A DNA stretch of 64,000 bases from Kingdonia uniflora. Taxonomy: Eukaryota > Streptophyta > Magnoliopsida > Ranunculales > Circaeasteraceae. Location of the stretch: the NCBI GenBank assembly GCA_014058105.1, contig JACGCM010000918.1:121172-185171 (forward strand). The letters are read 5' to 3'. Under the pieces are notes generated by a model. It had not been told where the DNA came from. It worked only from the letters and a program-made list of their open reading frames with translations, and did no database searches. Positions 13,501 through 25,500 of this stretch are shown here, one piece after another; positions within the stretch are counted from its first letter, which is position 1, and each line of letters opens with the position of its first letter. Made by a program: the position numbers and the translations under genes.

Positions 13501-16500
13501 TCTCAATTGTCATGGTTGCCAAACACCTAAAGCGAGAAACTATTTCCTAAGTTCTCCATTTCTCACTTGGTTTTCTCATTCTTTTCGGCTACACCCTAAA
13601 GCTCAAACCTCAGGTTCTCTCTCCACAAGCTTTAATTGAACAAAATATGAATTTGGCACGTAGGTTATTGAAACACACCACTGATAAACCTTTTTGCCAT
13701 GCACTACTTTTGTTATGGGATATCATTAGGGTTGTTTTCGGATCGGATCGGATTGGAAATGAGGGTTTTCGGAAATCCGAAAAATCATTCCGAATTCGGA
13801 ATAATCGAAATTTTCATAATAATTGGAATTTTCGGATAAAAAATCAGAAAAATTCATAAATTTCAGATAATATATTTGAAAATAGTGAATCTTTGGTGTT
13901 TCAATAGGTAAAATCAAACTTAATGTTTCCAAATCATCATATCCAACCATTACACGTGCAATAGTTTACAAGGTACCATCATCATATCTCCATCCAACGA
14001 AAATAAACCATTAAACTACAAAGAATACCATAAAATTTTGAATAAGAATACTCGGAAAATTCGGAATCACAAAGCTATATCCGATTCTGATCCGTTTATT
14101 TTCGGGAAAAATCGGAATTTGGATTTTCGAAAATCGGAAAATCAATATAGTGTTTCGAAATCGAAAAAAATCGGACCGAATTTCGGAAAATTCAGAAGTT
14201 CGGAAAAAGTTGCACCGCTATAATTTCTAGATATATCATATAATGGGAAATTGTTGTTTACTACTATAATTTCCGACATAGAAGGCGAAAAAACCATTTT
14301 GAGTAATGGATCTGGGACATAACGAACAACCTATGTGAGTTAAATTGGGATTGCTTACATTTGCACATATTCCGCTTTAAGAGAGGTGTTTGCTTGTGTG
14401 TGTGTATATATATATGGGGGAGGATTTTGGGACACGCCCCTAGACACACCATCATTAAAACCCAATTAAAGATGTTTAAAGAAATTTTATCCGTACGGAT
14501 ATGACCTCCTTATCATGTAGATCATCCCTGTAAATTATTATGACATTCCTACATCATAAAACGTAACATCAAAATTTAGATAAAATCGACAACTAAAAAT
14601 AGGAACAATATAGTATAATTCAAATATCTTTTTAATGTGGATAGAAATGTTGAAATGACTTGATTCTTTTGTAAGGATGATCTATATTATAAGAAAATCA
14701 TATCCATATGGATAAAACTTCTTATGACATCTGTATGTGTTTAAAAAAGAAGGCGTGTGTGTGTTCCAAAAGAGCTAGTGGATTCACAAGCAATTTCAAA
14801 TTTGAATTCAAGAGAAAAAGACGTGACAGGTTTTGGTGAGAAGGATTTAGGTGATTGTGTGTGTTTTAAGCTTTGATGAGTGGGGTTGGACATATTATTT
14901 CATTTAGAAAAAGATAAAAATTCTACCATCATATTTGAATAGACATCTCGATGTCAACAAGATTAAGACGTGACCGCACTATAGTTTCATCGAATCTTAG
15001 TATGCATTTCGAGGCAAAACATAAGAGGCACTAATTTTTCATTGTTCACATTGATATTAGATCATAGTTTAAAACTCGGACAAGATTGGTCCAATCCTAC
15101 TCTGAATCGGCGGCCAGGTCGGTTCGATTCTAGGTGATTTCTCAACACAACAGTGAATCGTCTCAGATTGGCCAACCCAATTCGGGATCGAGTTTTTCGA
15201 GTCAAGCTGGATCGTTATAGAGTAGAATGGGTCAATATCTTTTTGCAATATTAAATTTTCTAATTTACATTAAAAAATATTTATAATTTTTTTGAACTAA
15301 AAAAATTCGGACCAACTTATGACCGGGATTTGTCGGTCCAATTCGGGATCGAGTTTTGGAACCATGCAGTGGATCTAATACCGACACGTCCGTCTATTCT
15401 TTCTGATAGAAAACTAATAACGCGGAAGCAATTAACAAAAAAAAACAATTACTTTGCTTGAATTAAAGACTGAAAAGAAACTAGATCTCTCTACTTTAGC
15501 TATGGTTTCTTCTCCAAAACTCAACCTAACCTTACCTTCTACCCTAGGATTCCTTCATAGAACTAGGAGTCCTCCACCTTCTAAAACACTACCCTTCAAA
15601 ATAGGAATTATTCTACTAAAATAAAATAAACTTAAAATAGAAACAGGGAGGGTTTCCATAGAGGCCGGCTCCTAAGGGGATGTCACGACGACGACGACCA
15701 AGCATGGTTATGATTCCTATCAACTCAAAGTGCACGAAAACTATTCCTATCAACTCTTTGAAGAGTTCGACCACTAACTCTTTCACGAAAATCTTCAAGA
15801 CATCAATCTCAAATCAGAAGAGTGCACTTATATAATATGGAAAATGCTTACGAAATTTTATGTAATTTGAAGAAATACCCAATAGGGGGAGTACTACATC
15901 GTTTTCAAAACTACATCCCTTAATTGAACAAAAAGTAGAAGACACTATATGTTGCACTTGTAGTTGCCAAAATTTAGGAATCTCACACTTTAAAGAACGC
16001 TGTAAAAACTCATCCCAATACTGATCCACAAACACTGGAACTTCTTTCTCGTCGCCGTGATCTCTTGTAACATTTTTCCCATTTCCGTCAATTGGTGGGG
16101 TAAGGGTCTTCCTTGGTTGAACTTTTTGGTGACCAGAGGCGTCAATCGGGTGAATTTCACACATCAAAATTGTGACCTCTTCGTGGGATTTTGATTGTGA
16201 AATTTTTAACGCGTTTCTGTATTTCCCACCTACATTACACATCAACGATTCCGGCCAGATTCCCCTAATACGGAGAGGATTCTCCCCCCTAATAGGAACG
16301 TGATCCCATTCCTATTAGGGATCCCCAAATTTGTCGTTGTTCCCTGCATTTTCTACGTCAAATCCGTCAAAACTATTTGATGCAAATACGGCTCCCCCTT
16401 CATTGAATTGGGTCTTCAAATTTGTTAGGCTAAGAGATCCTCTACCTCGCCCAACACTTCCCACGATTGCTGTAAAATCTCCTACGACCCTCGCATCCCG

Positions 16501-19500
16501 CATAAACGAACCCAAAGGTACACCCCCCCCCCCCTTCCTCTTGATACTACAACGCTACGGGGAAACCCCATATCACGGCCTCCTTGAGATGAGATCGCTA
16601 GCAAAACGCGATCCAAAGATGTTTTGAACTCTTCTATCGAGTTTTCCGTATTAACTCTAAACTCCTCCATCGTCTCCCTAGATCTCGTAACCTAACTTCT
16701 TGGGTTGGTTGACGAGATCCTGCTTTCTTCTTCCCTACCATCTTTGATCTTGAAAGAAAAATTAGCGACGCAGAAATCATTGTAGTAGATACCAAAATTA
16801 TTGTAGCAACGCAGAAATCACTGTAGCAGATACCAAAATCATTGTAGCAACGCAAAAATTACTGTGGCAAATATCAAAATCACTGTAGCAGTCAATAATA
16901 TAAATATATAAAAATCCCCATGGAACGAACTTCGCTCTGGTACCAATTGATAGAAAACTAATAAGGCAGAAGCGATTAACAAAAAAAGACAATTACTTTG
17001 CTTGAATTAAAGACTGAAAAGAAACTAGATCTCCCTACTTTAGCTATGGTTTATTCTCCAAAACTCAACCTAACCTTACCTTCTACCCTATAACTCTTTT
17101 ATAGAACTAGGAGTCCTCCACCTTCTAAAACACTACCCTTCAAAATAGGCATTATTCTACTAAAATAAAATAAACTTAAAATAGAAACAAGGAGGGTCTC
17201 CATAGAGGCCGGCACCTAAGGGGATGCCATGACGACCACGACCAAATATGGTTATGATTCCTATCAACTCAAAGTGTGTAAAAACTATTCCTATCACTTT
17301 ATAACTTCCTTTATCTTGTGGGAACATTTTCAATATCTGGATGTGGGTGTGCATTAGGATGCTGGTGTGCAAATTTAAACTCCCGCCTGAAAAAATGCCT
17401 CCAATAGTCGGTATATAGTTCAAATTTTCATACCTACACCTCTGAAAACGTGAAAATTTGCACACTCAAAAGCGAATATGGCTGATCCTCCTATTTTATC
17501 TGTGTGCTCTAAGAAGTTGGGCACTTCTCTCAAGTGATGTTGCATAAAAACCCATACTCAACCAAGAGCTATAAGAGCAAAAACAGTGTGGGTGTTCAAA
17601 ATTTACATACCCACACACCACACTCAAAAAATATATTGAAAATGCTTTTATACATCCAAAAACTTGCAAAACAATGGTACTAGTATATCCCTGTGTTGTC
17701 AAAAACGGCCGCTTAGCTCGCTTTAAGCATTAAGTGAAGCGAAGCTATCGAAAATGCATTACATGCTTAAAGCGAGTAATAGATGAAAAAGTGAAGCTAT
17801 AATCTTCAAAACGAAGAAAAGCGATCGCTTAAAATATGATACAATTAATAGTGAACTTTAGAGGGCACTTTTGGAATTTAACTGAGATATATCTCTTTCA
17901 CATTAAATAAAAGACCTCTAAATGGCAGTTATGACATTTAAATGTTGCCTCTCTCTTTCTTATTAAACAAAAGACTCTCCTCCATAACCCCAAAACACAT
18001 ACTCTTTAGCTTTCGACCTAGAATCATTGAGTTAAAAAAAACTCGATGAATCTCACCATGAACTACAGGTCACAAGAAGATTATTTATTTGTTTACAACA
18101 GAAGACTCCGAGTGGTCGCAAACAAAGCTAGGGTTCTTCAAAAAAGGTATGTCAATCTTATCTCTTTTCTCCTTTTTTTTCTTTTCCTTTCTTGCGAGTC
18201 TTTATTCTACTTTCATCTTCTACTCTTCTCCATTGATATCACAACACTTTCATCTTCTCCATATGGTCTGTTTAGCCAACCGTTGCTCTACTTTGCTTAG
18301 TCCTGCCCCTGTTTTTGTTAACCTCTATTTTGCTTCTTTAGGCCTCTATTTTTGTTAACCCTTGTTTTTTGCTCCTTTCTATAATTACTTATTATCCATG
18401 TGTTTAATTCTTCCTATATTTTATGTTTATCCCTTTTTTGCCTCTCATCCTATTTATGAGTATGATAAGCTGGTATCTCCTTGAATCCATTTTTGCTCCA
18501 CCATTGTTTTGTTTAGTTCAGTAGCAGTGTCATTCATTGTCTGTACTCCCTTTTTTGCTCCACCATTGCTTTGTTTTTGCTCCCTTTCTTGCTTCTCTTC
18601 ATATCTTCTTTTTAACCATATTTTTGGGTCTCTCCCTCTCTCTCTCTCTTGAGTCTTGACAACTGACTCTAGTCGTGAGTCGATGGAAGGATCACTTTTT
18701 GATTAAATGGAATATTCTATTTAATAACTACGAAGTTTAATGTGATATTAGTGCATTGTAGATTAGCATGAATGTTAATATTTCAACCGTTTAATGTTTT
18801 TAATATTTAAAAAGAAAAAAGAAAGAAAAAGAATTGTCATTAAGCGGCCGCTTCGCTTTTCGCTTTAAGCGGTTTGAAAGAAAACGCTTAGGGTATTGCT
18901 TTCGCATATGACAATGTATGGTGTTATTTGTAGTATTTTAATCCTTGGATATCTTCTTAATTACAAATGCCTTAAACAACTAATACGACATATCATGAAA
19001 TCTGTGGATATTTTGAACCATGGCTTTACACACAAAAACTAGCTAGTCCTGTGAAAAGTTGTTCTTTACATGTTATGGGAAATGCATATGAACTATGTCA
19101 CAAAGAAAATTACCTTAAACTTTTTATCAACCTTGTCCAAAACAGTGAAAGCATCTGTAGAAAGAAAAACATAATCAATAACTCCCATTACAATGTAACA
19201 GTCGTAAGAAATCTATTATAGAAAAGACCTTGGGATTACATCGCAAATGCAAATGGTGAAGAAAAGGAGTAAAATCTCATCACTACAAATAGATCAGAAA
19301 TAAGTAGAGTTGGACATGATTATGATACTTTTATCTAATCAAACCTGATGAATCTGGATTCCACTGCAATTTTGATTGATCATGTTGAACACGCTTAGAA
19401 CCTGAAAGGACCAATATTAAAAAACTCAATCAAAAAATGCATATTCAAAAGTATTTAAGGACCTGTGAGCATCGGATTTTTTTTTACTTCAATTAACAAA

Positions 19501-22500
19501 TCCGTAATTCCCTAATTTTTTTATTCTAAGCTGAATTCGTAACAATGAGTGGAAGAAAAATTACAATATCAATTTTTTTTTTTTTTTGCAAAATTGTAAG
19601 ACAAGAAATTTGCTTAAATCTATGCAATTTTTCTCTTGTGGAGCTGTTATTCATCCAAACTATCTAACTTGCACCCATGAAACCCTTAACCTATGCACAA
19701 TGTCCTAAAACCACTCATTTCACACCTCTCTCTAAACAACCGCGAAAATTACTCGCCATGTTAGCGACATCGTGTTCTGATTTCTCATCTCAGATATCTC
19801 TCAATCAGTTCAAGAATAATAACCAAATTCAAGAGATTTAAGAGTCTCTGACTATTGAAAATAATAACAAAACAGAGCCAATAATCATAGAGCGATGCAG
19901 AAGTAATTGACACTAAATCCGAAGAAAAGTGAAGAAAATCGCTCTTAATTGTAGAATGACTGTTGCTTCGAACAAATGGGGAAGCTAGGCTTCTTATCAC
20001 TATGATTTGGTTGGAAAACAAAATTCTATCACGAGTGTCGACATTCAGAAAAGAAAGAACCCTGTGCTCTTCAAATTGAATGCGAACATACGGTAAAACA
20101 TTTGAGGAATCTTGTATATTTATTATGTAATTTAAGAGCACATGGTGTTCCTTTGAAGAGGAAACTGAAGGAGCTCCCTGTCACAGAGGATGTATTTCTT
20201 CCTGTTAGCACGCCTATCGGACTTCATCATTTCATTCCAGGCCAATTTGTAACTATTCAAGGAATCAAAAGGCGTGAAGAATTCCAGGGTGGCATGAGAA
20301 AGAATTGTATGAGTAATGGTCCTGCAATTCATGGTGCATCATTATCACATCAAAGTATCGGCTGCCCCTGGAAGGTATTGAAAGGAGAGAAATACCTGAC
20401 CGCACGTGAGGCTGGACTCAAAAAAAAAATCGTTGGTCTACAAGACAGATCCTGCAAGGAACTTGATGTGGGTGATGAGCCAGGTTGGGTTGGGGTGCAG
20501 GTGGTAACTTTGTGATCATCAAAGATTATTCTACAAGAAGCCTGATTTCTCATTGCTTCCATTCCCTACTTACTCCTAGAAGGTGATATGCAAAGAATTG
20601 TAATGCAGTTCTAAGATAGTGCAAGCGGATACAAAAGTGAGTGATCATGATATGCTGACTGGAGAAGTTACTAATGACGAAATCAAAAGTGCCCTATATG
20701 ATAATAAAATCCCTTGGGTAACTCTTTTGCTTCCGCGGTTCATTTGTATCACCTCTCATCTCGACACAACAAAAACATACACACATATATATGGTGGGGA
20801 TAAAATGACGCTCACTTTTAAACTCGTCCATCTTTCAACTTACACAATATGATTCATTGCATAGCTTTTTGGGAGAACAGTCTCCTCATCTAAGGGGTGA
20901 TTCACGCAATAAGTGAGCGCATTCCCATTTCTAGGCTCATAGAAATTAGTACAACTTAACTTAGAAATGGTGATTCAAATATCTGGTTTAATAATCTACT
21001 TTTTATGAGGTTAAAAAGGTTGCAATATGCTAAACTTTAGCAAGGATTAAATCCTTCACGCCCGCTGCGAGGAGATCAAATCTACATAAAACACAGTACC
21101 ACACGTGCATTAACAAACACTCAAGATTATGTACTTTTGTATTGAAAATGTTTTTTCATATAGACCGATCTTACCTACATTTTTCATTCATAATATAGAT
21201 ACCAATTACCATACCTTGAATTAACTCAAGAGGGAAATTTGTGGGAGTAAGCTTTAAATAATATGAAAGGGGGTCACGCCTTTTCTTCTTTGGCTTATAC
21301 TTGTCAGAATACCGCTCTATCTCTACATCATTACTATCTGAAATAAAATATTAAGTGAAGAGGATTGATAAATACCATCATATGAGGATAATAATAGTCA
21401 AAATTTGAAAATTGATGCAACAAAAAGTTCATACCAAAACCAGCATTCTAAGTAAAAGCATCAATAGTTTAAATGATGGATAATTGCACTAGATCCAACT
21501 ATGGATAATTGTACTACGGATCTGACATAACATGAATGATGCCATTGTTGGTTTGTGTTTTGAGCCTTTGGTTGTATAATATGAGTAACAATCGAACTTA
21601 ATACATTTAGATCGAAAATTATTTGATCAAGAAATTGCATGAATTAGAGAGAGAAAAAAAGGCATCATTAGCCAGGAATATGAGGACTTGACATGTACTT
21701 TCATATGTATACCTGCGAAATATCAGTAAAATTTGATATACAAATTAGCTCTGGTAAAAACTTGATGGGCACATTGTGAAAGCCACTATAACCATCTAAC
21801 GACAAGAAATGCTATATCAAAACTCATTTGGGCTGTTAGGCTGACTTATATATATCTTAGTTGGACAGAAGTTAGAGACCCGGAGCATGCAAAACCTTTT
21901 TCACCGATGATTCATAGATGTGAGCCACTGGAAAGTGGAAAGATTTTACCAAACAAGAGATTGTATAGAAGCCGATTGAGGGAAGTGTGGTGGACATTAG
22001 GATATCGTAGCTTGTTAATAGTCTTAGTAAGGAGACAAGCAGGAGATTCATGTAACAAAAACACATTGGTTTATGCCTTCTCACCTAAATTTGAGTGTTG
22101 CATTAGATTTAACTCCTTGAAATTGCCCTTAATGTCCAAATTCTGAGGTTATAAGATTGGTACAGAAATCACATTATTATGTTAGTTATGTTTTACTGAT
22201 AATATTTCTTCTAAAGATGCAGAAAATCTGCAAGTTGGATCTGGTAAGACCAAGCAGGTCCGAAAGAAATTTTATATCTCAAGTTAATTTTTGGGGTGAT
22301 GCCCACGGAATAGAGAGAACTCTTTTTGGGCGTTGGCCTCATAGTAAACTGTCATCCGTCTACTACTGTTGGGATGAAGATATCCCCCGTCTATTATTAT
22401 CGCAGTTTCTGGAAGAGGAAAAATAGGAATTCTACAGAGTAAGAAAAAAATTCAAAAAATTATCATTCCTATTAAAATGAAAGTTTAAAATATGATTTTT

Positions 22501-25500
22501 CCAGACAAACCTTTAACCGGGCATAATTTCAATTTTAAAGATAGTGAAATTGCTTCTTTTTTTTATAAAACCAACTACATTTGACTGTATTGATCAATAT
22601 AACCGAATTATATATCAAATGAAAATGGATCTCGTGGAAGAAAGTTTGCCAATCAAAATTTGAAGGTGGACTTGGTATTAGGAGTCTCACAGATGTTAAG
22701 TCTAGTTTCTTCATGAAGAAGGCCTGGAAAATTTTGCAGGTTTTTTGTGGTCCCGTTTCATGAAGAGTAAATATTTTCACCACAATGAGCCCACGGTAAA
22801 CAAAATCACTTCTTCAGTAACATGGAAATCAATCTATAGTCAAATGGATATGGTTACTAATAACACATCATTGGTATTAGGAGAAGGAAACATTGATTTT
22901 TGGAGGATCAACAGGACTGGTTTTGGTTCTTTAAACAAGATTATGGGTACCGAAGCTTCTCAACAAATTATGGTGAAGGAAATTATATCTGACAATGGGT
23001 GGTATTGGGATAAGTTAGAGGGAAATTTGCCAAACAAGTGGAAGGAGGTGCTACTTAAGAGATTCACTATTTCTAATGCACGTGATCGAGCGGTGTGGGC
23101 TTTAAATTCTACAGGCAAGTTTACAGTAAAATGAGTTTGGGACTTGTTCGGCAAAGCACAAAATGTCTGTTTGGGCTGGATTGGGTTTCACTCAATAGTC
23201 CCAACTAAAATTCAGATCTGCACATGGAAAGTATGGTATAATGTGGTGGCAGTAGATTCTGTGGTTCAGCAGCTTAATATTGCTCATGTTTTTAGGTACC
23301 ATTGTTGCAGAAATGGAGGCTATGAAGACTTATACCACTTGTTGGTGAGTGGGGAAATTACTTCTACAGTAACATTATTTGCAAGAGTTTGTGGGGTTTC
23401 ACATGCTGCTCCTCATTCAGTTATTGCTCTACATAATTCATGGTTAGCTACTACCAACAAATTCTCACAAATGGGAGTTATTAGAGAAATTATTTCTGTT
23501 TTTATTTTCTGGGAATTATGGTTAGCAAGAAATAAGGCTTTATTTGATGCTATAACTATGCATTCCCATTCGATTATCTTAAAAGTGAAGAAATGGATGA
23601 AGGAGTTGTCCTTTAACTTTAAACCTTCAGAAACCACTTCATTCTCTGAAAAGATTTCTTGAATGCTTTAGAGCTAGACTCTATCCCCGTAATACTCAGA
23701 GTTCCAGTTGTCGTCAAATGTGTTATACCTAGCATTCCTAACAAGTTAAATTCAGATGGTTCATCTATTGGAAATCTTGGTAATTGTGGAGCTGCAGCAG
23801 TTTTAAGATATACTCACGGTAATTAGAGCTGGCAATATGGGCCAAAGCCCACTGCCCGGCCTTGCCCGAAAAAAACCCGGCCAGCCCAGCCCAGCCCTGC
23901 CCAATTAATTACATGGACGGGCCACTTTTTATTGTTGTGGGCTGGCTCACAGCCCGGCCCGGCCCAACCCGAAATTAGCCCATGTAAAATATAGTCGTTT
24001 GAGACTAGAAACTAGCCGTTGGAGCCTAAAAATCTAACCGTTGGAGTTTTTGTTTCTCTATTTAAATCCCCACTTTCTCACTTTGTTTCTTTCACTCTCT
24101 GGTCCATTTATTACTCCTCTCTCTCAAGTATCCAAACTCTACTCTTACTCTCATCTCTCTATAAAGTATCCAAACTCTACTTTTACTTCTCTCTCTCAAG
24201 TACATTGTGGCGTCGCGAGTTCTCGAGTGATTGTGTTATTTTTCAATTATTGCGGGCGCGAGTTCTCGGATTGTTGTGTTCTTGAGTTTTTGGCGGTGCG
24301 AATTCTTGGATTGCGGTGTTCTTGAGTTGTTGCGGGACTGCGACGCGAGTTCTCGATTGGCTCTTTCAGGTACAATCTCTTCTTTGTTACCTACAACATT
24401 TTACAAGGTCATCATGTAACGATGTTTTGACTATCTAAAACATTTGCACATCAACATCAACATTAATTTTCTCTATAACACAATGTTGAGGCCTTTCCAA
24501 ACACCATGACCCCAAAAACCAAGCTTTAATTTTGAGTTCTTGAATGTCTGTGACATCAAGAAGAACCCCCAAACATCACCAACCCCCTGCCAACATTTGG
24601 AGAACAACCGCAAAACAAATAATGTAAAGATTTAGAAATTGAAACAAACACTCGGACCATTTGCTTCTCGCTTCGCTGTACCCTAAATTTTGACGTTTGC
24701 TTCTCGCTTTCACCGCACCACTTGCACCGCGTTCAAAAATCCGATTTGCACTCTATCAAAACAAAACCCAAAGCCCCTTTAATGCATATATATATATAGA
24801 GAGAGGGGGGGGAGAGAGAGAGGTTGTATCTCTGAATGATCCTTTAATGGAGTCGAATTTTGTTTTCAAGAGAGGGTTAGTGGTTGGGTTTGGCTTGAGG
24901 GACTGTAAGTGTGTAATTGGGGATCTGAGGTTGGAAGAGAGAAGTTGTATCAACAATTGGAGTTAATATATAGGCTTATCTCTAGAGGGGCCCTATATAA
25001 TAAATCCATGGGCCCATATAAGCCTAACAAGTGTTTGATTTTTAAACACACAAACCACTATTATTTGGATATCAATTGTAGTAATGTGAGTAAATGTTTA
25101 TAAAAATATTTTTTTCCAGTAATGTATGTAAACTTATGTATAATGTCATTACCTATATTTTTAGATCATTTTAACTAAAACGACATTATTTTTTTATCAC
25201 AGAATGTCAAACAAAAGATTTCTCACCATCAGGGATGCTGACAACCAAAGTCCCCTGTTAGATTTTACTAAAAATGATCCACATCTTACACCATTATATT
25301 CTGATAATATTTTGACCATATTCCATTGGCTTGGGTCATAGCTACATTATTGAACCCCCAATTTAAGATTAATGTAGTTGAAATTTTTTATAGGGAAGTC
25401 CTTTATCCATTTACATATACTTCTGAAATTGAATTAGCTAGAAGTGTTATAACATCATTATTTAAGGATTATGAGTCGACTGGTAAATTTAATGAACTAT

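Larger units (their letters stand above)
15404..17296 (-). mobile_element. Short non-autonomous LTR retrotransposon, complete with LTRs, PBS and near-perfect TSD
   Basis: Two 349-bp direct repeats (15404-15752 and 16948-17296) begin tgatagaaaactaataa and end ctattcctatca, so the termini TGATAG/CTATCA are inverted. The five bases before (ctttc, 15399-15403) and after (cttta, 17297-17301) form a 4/5 target duplication. On the minus strand the first LTR is followed by ATTGGTACCAGAGC (16934-16947), matching the initiator-Met tRNA PBS with one mismatch. The 1.2-kb interior has only broken minus-strand gag-like frames (EEFRVNTENSIEEFKTSLDR near 16670; a Gly-rich frame at 16315-16515) and no pol. 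It lies in intron 5 of the Pol III subunit gene, in the same orientation. Confidence 0.85.

Noticed and set aside
16331..16627. 98-aa plus-strand frame
   Set aside because: Opposite strand of the gag-like region of the short LTR element, which is oriented minus by its PBS.
18046..18358. Two overlapping Phe/Leu/Ser-rich frames
   Set aside because: Products of a T/C-rich stretch inside a probable non-autonomous element.
20102..20515. A functional 137-aa ribosomal protein gene
   Set aside because: Lacks the N-terminal half, has an internal shortening and frameshifts before the expected C-terminus, and lies antisense in an intron.
24019..24419. Three overlapping Ser/Leu-rich open frames
   Set aside because: All three arise from the same CT-rich repeated leader of the hAT element (tctctctcaagta), with no codon signal.
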